Part shown: piece after piece, positions 1 through 12,822 of the stretch
How the letters are laid out: the number at the start of each line of letters is the position of its first letter
How positions within the stretch are numbered: the stretch's first letter is position 1
Origin: Batillaria attramentaria
Taxonomy: Eukaryota; Mollusca; Gastropoda; Batillariidae
Length of the DNA: 64,000 bases
NCBI GenBank assembly: GCA_018292915.2
Contig: JACVVK020000295.1
Span: 573,501 to 637,500 of the forward strand
Direction of reading: 5' to 3'
Program-made: the position numbers and the translations under genes
The notes under the pieces: generated by a model
Databases searched by the model: none
Told to the model about the DNA's origin: nothing
What the model saw: only the letters and a program-made list of their open reading frames with translations

Positions 1-3000
1 CCACAACCTGCTGTTCATCCACCCGGAACGTCTCCTTACCACCATGGAGCAGAAGTTTGCGCCGCGCATTGCTGATCGCTTCCAGGTGTCTCCTGTGAGA
101 GGTGGGACTTCCAAGATATGTCATTGTTAATGGTGGTAAAAAAGCCCACAATAAACAAGACTTTGGGAGCTGCGTGAGAGAAGTCCCTTTATCTTATGTA
201 CAGAGCACCATAGACTTAGCAAAAACATTGTAGAATGCTACATTTAGATCGCACGAAGCATTTTCTGAAAGCCTTTTGTGTGCTTTTTTTTTCTGAACTC
301 TGTGTGTTTGTTTTTTTTCTCGGTATCTAGGCTTCTTTGCTGAAAATAATGTCAGAATAAATTGTTTTGTCCGTTGTCGTCTAAGCGTGTTTTGAGCATT
401 TTGGTATTCTGACCTTTACCATACAATTAGGCAGTCCTTTTCATTCCAATATCTGTGTGTACCATCACAGAATTACAAACACCAGTGGGATACATTACTT
501 TATGGCAACTTTAGATGATCGCCGGCTTGATCTTCATATCCCTCAGTCTTTGCAGATGACTTGTAAATTGTTTTGCCTGAAGAGTAATGATCTTGGTGCT
601 TTCCCTTCCAGTTTTTCGGCACATTGTTGCAAGAATGTTGGACCTGGCAGACTATGTGCCAGAGAAGATCAAGCCATCAGCAGGTGTCACGCTTCACCAG
701 TTTGTGTCTTATTTCAAAGTGGAAGGTGGCCTTCAGAAAATCGAGCAGGTGGCGGAAGAGTGTGAGTAAAACACAGTCATTTCCATGTTTGTTCGGGTTT
801 TTTTTTTTTTTTTTAAATAGGTTTTTTGTTGGTTTTTTTTTTTGCTTTTGAGAGTTCTCTCTCTCTCTCTCTCTCTTGTTTTGGATTTTTGTTGTTGCTG
901 GTTTTATTGTTGTTATTGCTGTTGTTGTGTTTTAGTTTTGTTTCTTGTTGTGTTTTCGTTTTGTTTGTTAGTTTCTTCTTGTTTTTGTTGCTGTTCTTCT
1001 TTTTCTGTTTTTCTTTTACTCTTGTTTCTAACGGTGATTTTATGTGTCTTTCATCTTGTCTTGGTATCAGTAGTACCGATGCCATATGAATAGAATCATT
1101 GCTATAAATAAACATGTAATGCTGAAATTTTGGTGTGATTCTGCACGTTTAGAAAATTGTACTGCAAGTGGTGGTCGTAACACTGTTTGTGTTACTGAAA
1201 TTGTAAGAGTGCGAACAGCTGCAATTTTCCACAGTGATTCGTTGCAGAGTTGATGATTGCTAATAACACTTTGTATGTGGTTGTGTTTACAGTGCAGTTG
1301 TGTGACCAGCTGATGTCGGGGAACACAGACCGCAGCATCAAGGCCATTCTGACCTTGAGGGAGGACATTCCCACACCAACGCCCCTCAAGGTCATCGGCA
1401 TGCTGCTGAATGGTGCTGTGCGAGAAATTCAACAGTCAGCAAGTGAGTAGAGCGCTATCTGCAGCATCAGTTTTTAGATTCAAGACACATTTCTTCTCAC
1501 CGTTCAGTACAGTGTGTTACATTTGCAGGATAGCATTGAGTTCATCTCTAGCGTTGTTGTAGAGGAAAAAGCCTTAACGCATATATCAAGTCCGTGCCTC
1601 TTACAGCCCTTTTTCCAGAGCTGTGACTGTGTTGCAGGCATGCTGTAAATGTCTTCAGCAGTTGTATCATGGTATGAAGGACTTCACAACAGCACATAAT
1701 GGACGCAGTTAATCCTGTTGTGCGCATACATGTAGTTGAAAAACACATTGTGTGAACATATGCTGTGCAAAGAGTAGGATTTTTCAATTCTGTGAAAATG
1801 GTGCAAGTTTTCCATGCTGTACAAACAAGTGTTACGTAACACTCACTTTCTTAATCCTTCTTGTGCAGATGCTTACCTGAAGGTGATCAGTCGAAACAAG
1901 CAGACAAGAGACAAGGTAAATCAGATCAGTATGGACCTTGAGGCTGTACACACACACATGCACGCCCACGCATGCACACCACACACGTACACAAATGTAC
2001 ACGTGCACATGTATGCGCACACACACACACACACACACGCACACACGCACGCACGCACACATGCACGCACACACACACAGAGCAACAGCGCACCACTACC
2101 ACAACAACAGCAGCCACAACACCTCTAAGCAAGGTCAACAACAGAAAGCCACCACCACCACTACCAGCCATTAAAAAAAACAAAACAGAAAAACCAAACA
2201 ACAGCAACAGAAACTTGTCTCTCTATCATTTGGTACGAAGCTTTGACATTTAGATGATACTGACTTAATATGGTATGAATTATAACAAAGCATGATACGA
2301 TTTTGTTCCAGGCGATGGTGGTGTTTGTGGAAGGACTGGAGGACAATTTGCCAGACGTCAGGGCTGGAGCTTGTGCTGCCTTGTCCGTTTTAGAGGTATG
2401 ACCTTCACTTTTCATTGTACTCTCACCTGTTTTCTGAAATTCATTTAATCCCTAATAACTCTTTTCTGACCCACCCAACCCCTGCCCCTACACCTACTCC
2501 ATTTGTGTCCCTTGAACGGGCTTATTCCGTCTTTGCTAAGGCAACTTATGATTTGGGACAGTTTCGCTCGTGAGTTCGCCTGTACTCTCACAATACTCTA
2601 TCTTGATGATGAGTGCAGCTCCTGATGCGATACTTTGCGCCAGCGGTCGAATATTCAAATTCTACAACTGTTGTTGCACTGGTGGAGCGCTCAGTGGGGT
2701 CGCCTCATCATCGAGTAAACTTCTGTTGGCTCAGTGCCAGTACATGTATTAGACACACTGTCACTGACCAGGTGTCTAACTGGTTTGATGATAGATACCT
2801 TGTAAACACAGAACAATCTTTGAGCATAAAAAATGGTAGCATTAGCCACTCTCAGGAATGCAGTTCAGATACATGACATTGTATTCAGCATTTTCCAAAG
2901 CCAGCAGCATAATGCATTACTGACTAAAGGCGAATTTTTTTTCCTTAGTTCTCCATACTTATTATTTTTTTTTTTTTTTTTTAAATCTGTGTGGTCCATT

Positions 3001-3451
3001 AGAGCCTTATTTCATTAAATGTGACAACTACTTTGCAGGCAATCGAGAGTATAGACCAGCTCGTCTACGTGTGCCAGGCAGACTCCTCCTCTACAGTGCG
3101 ACGAAAAGCCAAGGAGGCTCTCTACTCTCTGGGTGAGAATGAAAACCTAAACTGTATTAAAAAGGGGCAGGCACAGGCCTCTTCACAAAAGATTGGATGT
3201 GGTTATCTCTGCTCTGTAAATCTGACCAGCAGAGGTTATTGTTCAGCGTTAAACTATGTAGTCTTCCGAGTGCCAGTCAAACATACAAGATTTGCTTCAT
3301 TTAATGAAAAGGGAATGTTGGTAAAGCCCATCGCCCAAAATGTTTCACTCATACTTTGCTTGCTGTCGCTGCAGGAGACGAAGGCAGAACGGCATTGGAG
3401 GAGGCGCAGCTCGGGGCCCACGGATTTCAGGGTATGCAGATCAAAAAGTGA
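1..3451 (+). CDS. RIPOR: RIPOR/FAM65-like protein, C-terminal part (5'-truncated by window edge)
   Basis: Seven exons splice in one open frame to a stop: <1-101 (codons begin at base 2), 612-761, 1293-1442, 1869-1915, 2312-2395, 3039-3132 and 3375-3451 (TGA 3449-3451). This gives 233 C-terminal residues. All junctions are GT-AG and phases agree (1,1,1,0,0,1). The product is helical and repeat-like, with HEAT/ARM character: segments such as VFRHIVARMLDL, VEGLEDNLPDVRAGACAALS and IDQLVYVCQADSSSTVRRKA, ending near SLGDEGRTALEE. I recognise this as the C-terminal HEAT-like region of the RHO-family-interacting cell polarisation regulators, which bind RhoA-class GTPases and modulate migration and polarity. 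The N-terminal PL48-type domain lies outside the window. The family assignment comes from memory of the C-terminal pattern; another HEAT-repeat scaffold is possible. A (CA)n block begins about 30 nt after the fourth exon here. Confidence 0.72.
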
Positions 3452-6400
3452 AACAGCATTACTGGGAACCTTTTGAACCACCCACCTCTTTCACTCCTCC
3501 GACACTGTGCTCTCCCCATCTCCATACGTTGGACAGCAGTGGGACAAGCTTTGTGGGGAAAGTGTGTGAAACTTCTGTGTTCAGATGTGCGAGTCTTTCT
3601 CTCCGTATGGAGTTCGTGTACGGGTTCCAACTGCCACCGTTGCTGCTGCGTTTTTACCTGGAAAGTAAATTCAGCACTTCACACTCATAATTTGAGTGCC
3701 CGCGAGTCTTGACAATCACTGGGAAGTATTGCTGTGCGAATCAAAATTCCGTTTGAGTATTGGGCCGAGACATCCGTTTGACAGTGTCTTCTCATATGAA
3801 CCTATACCCTTCCTGCCTACCTGTGTGGGTTGACGGATGCCTGTCTGCTATGACCATGATGACTTCACACTTAACCTTTCTTCAGCACTGCTTCTGGACA
3901 CCATAACTTCCAAACACTCTGTGTCTTTCACAGCTGTAGAACTAGCGAAATACCATCTTCACTGAAGAGTGCTAGGACTTGTATGTTTGGGTGTCTTTGT
4001 GACGAACGGAAGACGGTGAAAAACCAGCCAAGTGACGTTAAATTTTAGTGACGCAGGAAGAATGCCTCACCACGTTATTGTGATATTGGCGTCAGTGAGA
4101 AAGATTCAAGACGAGATTTTCCTGTCACAGGAGAAAGAGGTTGGTGAGAATGAATGGAGCCAAAGAGAGTCAGAGAGTCTGACACAACTTTCATGTGAAG
4201 CACGTGTTGGTGCATGGAAGAAGCTGATAAAGCCTGGAAAGCAGTTCCTTGCTGGAGTGTAGTCCCTTGCTGGAGTGTACAAACTTGTTGATTGTAAACA
4301 GAGAACATAGACAACACTTCTGGACCTTCCAGCTTCTTGCAGTCTGCTCTGCACACGTCTCCGCAGTTCCTCGCAATCCCTTGAGCTTTAAAAGTGCGAA
4401 CCCAGTGATCTGTTCACAAGCTGTGAACTGAAACATTTTCGTGACGTAACAGAGACAGAAGCTGCTTTTCGTCAGCTGCGGACCAGACCAAGAGGGTTCA
4501 AGCTTTGCGGCCGTGAGAAGGTCATAGTGGCGTTCGTGGAGTTGGCTTTCAACGAGTGTCGCGTTTTCGAAGTAAAGCCCTGATGTTTATTATTTGTTTC
4601 TCTTCAGTGGTGATAATGCGGTGTGCTTAAGCTGCCCAAAACAATGCTTGTACAGATTGTACCGGGGGATGCGTCCTCGTTCGATGCATTTTCGGTTTCG
4701 CTTTAACGTGGATGAACCCCGCTTTATATTGAACCACATTTGACAATTTATGCACTTTGCCTGGTCAATGAGAATGGTTTTCCTCTTCTTTTTTTTTTCT
4801 TCTTTTTTTAAAGCTTTGCCTGAAACACTGGCCATTTTGTTGTGATTACTGTGCTGCGATCAGTGCAGTGTGTTGACAAGACATGTATCAGAATACTCAG
4901 CAAGCAATGTGGACTATCGTTTCTGGTCTTTACAAGCAGGGTTGGTTAAGTTTCATCATTACTTCATTTTACATTGTCAATTTGTGTTGAGAAGTCAGTG
5001 CAGGTACTTGCCAGTAATTCTGTTCCGGAATCCTTCGTGGGATCTGCAATAGGTTTAAAGTTCTCACATTTGCGACTGTCTGTGACCTCCGAATTTTGTA
5101 AATGTGCTAGATGAAGTGCACAGGTGAAAAAAAAGCACTAGTCAGAGGATAATGCGTAGTGTAAGACAGGTAAAAACCATCATCATCACATTCACACCAG
5201 CAGACGTTTGCCATACGGACAAGTTCTCCATTTACATGTATTTGAGTACATGTATTGACATCCATGTCATCAGTGTTGTTCTAGTCAGTACACAAGCTGT
5301 ACAAAACGAGCCATGCAGTTAGCAAAGACAATCAGTTTTTGGGTTTTGTCGTTCGTGTTTGTTTGTGTTTTGGGATTGGTTTTTTTGGGTTTCTTTTTTT
5401 TTTTTTTAGTTTAAAAACGGTTTGTTTATTTACTTATTTATTTATTTATTTAGTTTTTTTAGTTCGCAAATTTCTGGTACATTTTTTTTCTTTTCTTTCT
5501 TTTTTAATTTTAGCCAAGTTTTACCAGGTCAGGTTTTCCGTGATTTTCTATCCTCTGCCAGTTACAGTATTTGAGTTTGTTATGGGGTTCGTTCCTGCAT
5601 CTGAGTTGATGATGCATGGGTAATGTAGTCATGTGCAGGGTTTGGCATTTTGTCTGAACCTGCCAGGATAGCAGTTTCATTGATCTGCTTGACAAACGCA
5701 TGTTGACTACTGTGGATAGCAACACACTTGCTATAAGTGCACAGATACTCTGTCGGTCTTACACATACCAGGTTTGGCTGTGATCTTGCCGTAACACCTA
5801 CTGACCAAGGCAAGTCATGGCTTGTGGACTTACCGACAGGGTGTAGGTGTGTGATCTAAAGTAATTATCTGCAATACCATTATGCACTATTTTGTTTTCT
5901 CCCTTTGAATTTGTTTTGCTAAAATGGCAAGTTACTGTAGCGTAGAATATTGTTTTCAATGTCACTATGTATGTACATATATTTCATTTGCTGAACATAT
6001 TACCTCAGAAATCCTGTTGCTTGCAACTGTTGTTACTTGTCTGTACAGTTATTGTGTTTATATATATATACAACATTCATTTCTCACAGTGCTGTTAAAA
6101 CACACATGAAATTCATCTGAATTTTTTGTTGCCATGCACAGCTCTGTGTGAGGGTCAAGATGAGTACCATCCAAGTCTGTGTGCACTGTTGTCATTGTTT
6201 CCAAAAAATTTGTGTTTTATGTAAAGGGTTCTGCAGATTTCTGGTACATGCAGTATTCCAGTCACCAGAACAGACACACTGGTATTTTTTTAAAGCAGTA
6301 GATGCATTGCATACGGTCTGTGCACTTCACCAGTAATTTTCAAAGTGATGCAAAGTTCTATTTCTTACACTTTGTGACAGTTTTGCTGCAAGGGTGTTTT

Positions 6401-9400
6401 GCATCCAGTATTTTGTCATACATGGTGGATTTTCTTATGCTTCGAATGCAAAACGTTAGGGGGGATGTAATTCATAAGTTTCACATTGATACGGTTTTTG
6501 AAGCATTCACATTGATACAGTTTTCACATTGATACAGTTTTTTCCATGATCATGATGGCATGTTGGTTAAGTTGTTTCCCTGTTTTCGTCTCTTGTTTCT
6601 TTGTCATGGTGCCTCCGGTTTGGAAGTTACAATAGTTGCTGTTATTTATGTAAGTTACAATTATCATGTTAGTTACAATTTGTTACGTCTGTTTCCTGAC
6701 CGTCCCACTCTTCATACCCCCCCCCCTCCACCCCCACCCTTGCCCCGTACGCAATCAGAAATGAAACACTTCATTGCGTTCTCCACTAGTTTCCATGAAA
6801 ACTGAAGAACTTTTGAAAACTTGGAAGAGACTACCACTTTAACAACATTATAAAACTGTTGTGAGGTGGGTTTTTTTTTTTTTTTTTTTAATAAAAAACG
6901 TTTTTCCCTGTCTCTTGTGACAAAACGTAAAAGACACACATCAGTAGGTAATCCATGAAGTATCCTAACGCACATTCCCATAGTGAAAAATGTTGATGAC
7001 GGGGGGAGGGGGAAGGGGGATCAAAAGAAGCAGCTGCAAACAAGATTATGGATTATTTTTCGCTCTCAGGGTGTCTGTCTGCCATGTGTTGTATTTTCCT
7101 GTCAGACTTTTGCTTTAAATAACCTTCACTTTTTCCAGCCTGGTTCACAACATAGTGTTCCTTTGTTTGCAACTGATTTCAAACTGAAAATGTCAGTCTT
7201 TTCTTCTTGCAGTCACTCTCAGCTGCGTATCTGTTTATTCTCTCGCAATTTTTATGTACCACAGACTGACACAATATCCATGGTATGGTGTGGTATGGTA
7301 AGCATCTCCCTGACTCACAGACTTCATCCGTGTCAGTTTGTGAAATGTGCGTGGCGCTTCAGAGCTGGAGGCTGTAGCATTGACAGCTTGCTGCTGCTAA
7401 ATGCTGTGTCTGAACTCTTACTCAAACCTGCACCCTGCTGTTCACTCTTGTCTTATGTGTGTGGCTGATTTCCATTTCACCTGCCACAGCCAGCTCTTTT
7501 TCAAACGTGGGATTTTACTGTGCCCAGGTGGACACGAAGATGAGACAGGCACCGTAAATGAGTCTGCACGTGAATTTTGACTCAAGGTGACTTCAAACCC
7601 GGTACCTTTGTACGTGCATACAAATGCTTTAACCACCAGGCCAAACCCCCTTTTAGGAACAGTCACGTGTAGTCAACCGACACTTTCTAGGTGTGTTGCC
7701 AGTAGTATGTTTTTATTGAGTCACCTGCCTTGCAGTTGACATGTCGCCGGATTCCGAGTGACAAGTCAGGGCCCGCCAGTCACAGTGCACCAATACTCGG
7801 ACAGAAAAATCACATTTTGGATCGTCTGTCAGAGTATTAATTTTGAAGGTTCCCTGCAAGAACGTCCTATCTCTGTTCTTTCTATCTGTAGCGATGACAG
7901 GCAAGCCTCAAACTGCTTGACAAAGCTGCTGTGTAATGGCAAAAATACAGCTAATCCATGACATCAGTTTGTGGAAAAAGACCATCTACATCAGTGTCTT
8001 GCATCTTCATATCACCCCTTTTCCCATCAAATGACTGTCATGGACTTGACATGTCGTGCCATTGCACTGGAGACAGAAATCGGATTGGTTGTCATGGAGA
8101 AAGTGCGGTTACAGATCTGTGGGCTACATGTGAATTCTTTCTGCTGTGTGCATGTAGTCTATCTTTGTGCAATACTTTGTCAGTTGAGTCAGTTGCCGTA
8201 TTCTTTTCTCTGGTGTGTAAACTGGCAAGCGGTATGCTGACTTCTAGCGTCAGTTTGATTTCTGTGGTGCTGCAAAAGAGTTTGCCAGTCAGGGCTAACT
8301 TCTGGATATTAAGCGAAAATTGGATTTTAGATTTTGATAATTGATGTCAGGGGTTTTTTTTTGTGTGTGTTTTTTTGTTGTTGTATTTTTGGTCTCCGTG
8401 CTACAACTTCTAGTCCAGTTCTCAACTGAACACGAAAAATCCAACTCAACCTGATGTGGGCTGCGTACTGTGCACCATAAAGCATGTGTGATGTTGCGCT
8501 GGGCTGAGTCCTGAACTGGGTCACTTTCAGACAAATCCACCTAGTGACTACCATATTGACGCTAACAAAAATGAAGTGGTAAAAACTTGCGTCTGTGCAG
8601 TTCAGAATCCAACACTTATGCATGGGGTTGTACATACAGTGTATAATGTGTATGTATGTTCTTTTGCTAAACAATGGCACGTTCAAGTTTGTTTCTTTGC
8701 TCTTTTGCATTCCAAGCGTTCTATGAAAATGGTGTTAGAAGGATTCTTCCTGTGAATCTTGCTTCTCTCTCTCCCTTTTTTTTTGTTAAACAATTGGGCT
8801 CAGCGAGATCATTACCTTCAGCGTTCATGTTACATGAATATCCAAAGCCTGTTAACCCCTGGTTGCTTGATTGTATGTATTTTAACCAGAAATTTTATTT
8901 TGCTATACTTTTACCGCTCTACATCATCTCAAAGATTCTGATGTGTATTTTTGTTTTGTTTTCTTCAGTTATCAGAGCGATTTGATCTATGTCTTTGTTG
9001 AGCTTGTTCTGTTGCTCTGACATCAAACTATAAACTGCTTTTGGTGGTGTTAGACTCTCAGCCAATAGCTTGTTTCCCTCGATTGACTGTCTGTGCAAAC
9101 GGTTTTGTTTTTCTTCTTCTTTTGCTTCTTCAGAACATTGCCATTTCCTGTTGAGCAAGTCCCTTTCATTGCCCCGTGAACGGGTGGAAATGTACAAGTG
9201 TTAGCAATTAAAATCTGAAGTAAAGTTTTCAGTGCAAGTTAAGGCTAACTACAACAGTCAACACTTCCGCCATGATAAGTGATTGTAAAGTTTGTCAACA
9301 GCTACACATGTATATTCCATGATCATGTTTATCTTTATTGGCTGTAAATGTTCTCTCTCATTCCAAGGAACGCATGAGTATCTTTATCACAGGTATTCCT

Positions 9401-10400
9401 ACAGTAATCTGCCACCATAATCATCTGATGAGCAAAACCATGTCAGGACCTGCCCAATTAGATACAAGAATGTACGCGTACGAACACACTTCTCTTTACC
9501 ACCTCTATTTAACGGTATCAGTAGTTGCCTCAGTCAAACTTTTGTGTTCAGAGTTGTAATGAAGGCGCAAAGATCGTGCCTTTTATACTTTTTGCATAAT
9601 CCTTTAACATGTACACACTGTACTTCTAGGTTTATTAATTACATATAGCAGGTTCCCAATTCAAACTTTAACAGCAAATATACATGTATAGGTGGTTACA
9701 TCTGCTTAAACTGGTAGTTACTGTAAACTGTATGCCAAGCTTTCTGATTTAAAATACAGTGTGTGGAAATTTGCCTCTGTAGTTAATTTCAATAGGGATA
9801 AAAAAAAAGAAAGTTTTAATAAGTATTTTGTCACTGTGTACTTACATTGTCCTGGATTTTTGGCATACCAGCATGATCTACATTAATACACTATTTGAAC
9901 ATATTTCTGCATATGATACATATTTTCAGTATGTACACGTTTTACCAACACATATTGTGCAAGATAGAGCATGTATTAGTGCTAGCAGCATCTTTGTAGA
10001 ATCCTGCTGAACAGCTAACATAATTGAACATGTACACATACTGGTACCTGTACGAGTTGCAGATATTTCAACCTTCAAAATGCCTTCATATATCTCAATT
10101 CCAGGAGACATATATATATTTTCTTTTAGCATTCCTATGTCTGTTTACTGTCACTTGCAGAATGACTATTTCACATGCTTGCTTGGGGATATTTCCTATT
10201 CATAAGCACCTAGTGATGGCTTTGATTGTACATTGTGTAGTAGTATGATTTATCATTATACATGTATGTAATGACGTTTATGCCAGCACATCTGCCACTG
10301 TATGATATCTTACTAGTCTGTGCCCAGTCTTATTTTGGTTGAATGTTTTGAGCATTGACATTTGTTACTAATGTCATTTGTACATTAACTTGAATAAACT
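3452..10400 (+). other. Gene-free stretch, probably long 3' UTR of the RIPOR-like gene
   Basis: No exon with protein similarity is visible on either strand across almost 7 kb. The sense strand is T-rich with many ATTTA and TACATGTA words. SINEs and microsatellites are nearly absent, in contrast to the introns after 24 kb. The first convincing AATAAA I noticed on this strand downstream of the stop is 10393-10398, with a second at 10486-10491. A very long 3' UTR is therefore the simplest reading, but it rests on texture and signal spacing only. One tRNA-like SINE head lies at 7562-7650 on the minus strand. Confidence 0.4.
7562..7650 (-). repeat. tRNA-derived SINE head (third family)
   Basis: On the minus strand this reads as a tRNA-like head. 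An A-box-like segment (GGCCTGGTGGTTAAAGC) is followed about 35 nt later by a B-box-like GGGTTTGAAGTC. The cloverleaf is not intact, so a working tRNA gene is unlikely. It does not share the body of the SINE family that is abundant after 21 kb. Confidence 0.45.
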
Positions 10401-10411
10401 GTTTGCCACTC

Positions 10412-10443
<32 letters not shown>

Positions 10444-10581
10444 CTGTGTGTGCAACTAAAAATGGTGGGTGAAAACGCTATGTACAATAAACTAGAAAAA
10501 CACAACCAAAAACAAAACCACCAAAAAACAAACAAAAATTGCAAAACACACACAAACAAAACACTTCTTATGCTTTTTATT
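10393..10581. terminator. Convergent polyadenylation signals between the RIPOR-like gene and the C1orf74 homologue
   Basis: AATAAA on the plus strand at 10393-10398 (and 10486-10491) faces AATAAA on the minus strand at 10581-10576. They lie downstream of two convergent genes. The positions fit a 3' UTR of about 7 kb for the plus gene and about 0.65 kb for the minus gene, and the two transcripts may overlap at their ends. A (TG)n run occupies 10417-10452. Confidence 0.4.
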
Positions 10582-11208
10582 AAAATTCCTTCTTTTTTTT
10601 TTCCAAACACTAAAATTTTTAATTCTACACAAAAGCAGCTTTGTTGTGTCATTTGCTCCAATCTACCTTCATGTAAAATGATGTACTACACTGTACATGC
10701 TGTATGAAAAGGTCAATGACCTAAGCTGATCGTCAACATCATACCTATATATAATGCAAATGAATCAGCGTCATTTTTGAAACGGTTCCAATATCTGGGC
10801 TCCACTTAAGCAGACCCCTTATCCTGTCTTGGCTGCAGACAAAGCGCTGTGGAAAGTGATGGAAGTTCTGACAAAGCTTGGGCTTTTCTTCACCTCAATT
10901 TAGAAACTGGCTGTGGAAAAGTAGAGAAAGCAAGTCACACATTACCAGCTACATCAGTTGAAATGTATTCTCAAAATTGAGACACGCCCAAAATTCCACA
11001 ACAATACATACATGTACATTTGCGAGACATTTGACAGCACTGAAAACTGTGCTAAAGTTTGACAGCAGATTTTGAATCGCACAACTGAAATAAGATCTGT
11101 GATTTCAGCAAGTTTGGTTTCCACACAGCAGCCTCGGCACATTCTTGCTGTGTAAACAAGGATAATAATTCATAAAGGTCGTCGACAAAAGTGGAGCCAG
11201 CCTCTCAA

Positions 11209-12603
11209 TCACAGACACACTCTAGGTAACTGCACTGTCCTCCTTTCCAGTTTCAGCTCAGAAAACTGGATTAATAAACCCGAACACAAACCTAGATTCT
11301 TCCTAACATCATACCAATCATCTACCATATTCAACATTAAACCGGCAAAAGCCTCTGGCACCGAAAACGAATAAATGACATGTCTTTTGTATTGACCACC
11401 TTTGCTGTCAGCACCCTCACGCCTGTCCGTAACAGCAGCCTCCAGTGTAAAGTTTGTCAGTGGTACCATGGACAAGCAGTTTTCCTGTGCTTCCACCGAC
11501 ATGTCATACCAGTACACCACTGGGTAGTCCAGCAAAACACCGAACAGCGTGGAAGGGTTTGGGAGATGTCCCACAGCATCACCATCTAACGATAGGCTAC
11601 ACGTTTCTTTTTCCGACTGCAGTTCATCCATAAGACCCAGAAAGCAGGTCCTTGTGGGATGCAGACTGTCACTATCCCAGGAGAGTATCTCAGGTTTCTC
11701 AAGGTTAGCTGACACATCCACAAAGCAATATTGAGAGAAAATTTCTTCGCAAGTGTCAGACAGCAGTCTGTCTCGAAAAACATTCATGTTGACCACTAAG
11801 ACGTCCATTCCGATGCAAAGAATTTTCAGTTGCCGAGACTGTAACAAATTTGAGTCTTGAAGAGCTTTTAACAAACTGTGCACAGCAGAGACATCTGCTA
11901 CAGCAAAGTCCAGAAGTAAAGCTGGCTTCAGTCCATAGTCCACGCACAGGAGGTCAAGCATGAAGTGCTGCCATTTGCCTGTTAGGCGCTTGCCAAGATG
12001 CTGAGCTGTCAGCTTTGCCCAGTGACCTTTTGCGGTATCCAGGTCCATCGGGCTGGCAGCACCGAGCAAACAGTCCACAATTTCCTCTGGAAAAAAAAAA
12101 GAGGAAAAAAAAAGAGAAAAAACAAGGATCTATATATAGATGGATTTAGTGTGCAAGACTAAGAACTGTTCATACGACCGGAAGTAAATTACACCAGTCT
12201 GCACACCGATATATTTAACAGAATTACTATTACCATTTTACAGGAGTTTGTTGTTGTTGTTGTTGTTTGTTTTGTTTGTAGTTATGTTGCTGATGTAACT
12301 TACAGACGCCCCTCCCCGCCCACCCCCTACAACCGTACCAGGAAGCAATGTAACTCGAAAAACGATTATAAACTACACGTAAGCTCTTCTTCTTCCAGTA
12401 AAGTTATCTGTGCGCATCCTATCTTCGAGAGTTTATCTGTAAAGGAAGCGGTCCTAAAATTACTGACCTGCTAAGACCGAAGGCAAAAAAGTAACCTCTG
12501 AGGGCAGCGGGCGATACGGAAAGTGAGGCCAATCCTTGAATGGTACGGTCCCCAAATAGTTCATTGAGCGTAGCCTCCAATCATCTTTCCAAAAACGCTG
12601 CAT
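11209..12603 (-). CDS. C1orf74: C1orf74 homologue (UPF0739/DUF4504 family), complete
   Basis: Two exons on the minus strand: 12603-12468 and 12086-11209 (stop included), 1014 nt encoding 337 aa. The large exon contains family-typical stretches such as GLKPALLLDF, LKILCIGMDVLVVN, LFGVLLDYPVVYWYD and NCLSMVPLTNFTLEA. It has no ATG at its 5' edge; the frame runs back into a TTTTCCAG acceptor. A 45-codon open stretch upstream ends at a CAG/GTCAGT donor in matching phase 1 and starts with ATG at 12603, the first in-frame ATG after a TGA about 60 nt upstream. It includes GTVPFKDWPHFPYRPLPSE, which looks like conserved protein. A second in-frame ATG is at 12564. The function of this family is unknown; no signal peptide or membrane segment is evident. 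It sits head-to-head with NUP35. Confidence 0.83.
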
Positions 12604-12822
12604 TTGACACAAAATTAAGAAAGAAACACCTGAATTCTCTGAATTTTCAAATAATCATTTTTCCATTGGTAAATCCACGATTTCTCTGCACAATTTCAAA
12701 AGAATTTCATAAAGAAAAAAAATATTTTGTTGCATTCTCAGACTGTCCAGGTTACGGCCATAGAGCACTTCCGGCAAGTTTGAATCACGCGTGCGGCGTA
12801 ACTTAATACGTGAGAAACGAAG
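12604..12822. promoter_or_regulatory. Bidirectional promoter, C1orf74 homologue / NUP35
   Basis: Only 219 bp separate the two divergent start codons. The interval carries an ETS-type motif ACTTCCGGC at 12767-12775 and a CG-rich patch just before the NUP35 ATG, features common in TATA-less housekeeping promoters. Exact transcription starts cannot be read from the sequence. Confidence 0.6.

Noticed and set aside
3021..3476. 151-codon frame
   Set aside because: Read-through of RIPOR-like exon 3039-3132 into its intron, then the last exon in the wrong frame.
6983..7468. 161-codon plus-strand frame in the gene-free region
   Set aside because: No domain, T-rich composition, no splice support; likely chance in 3' UTR-like sequence.
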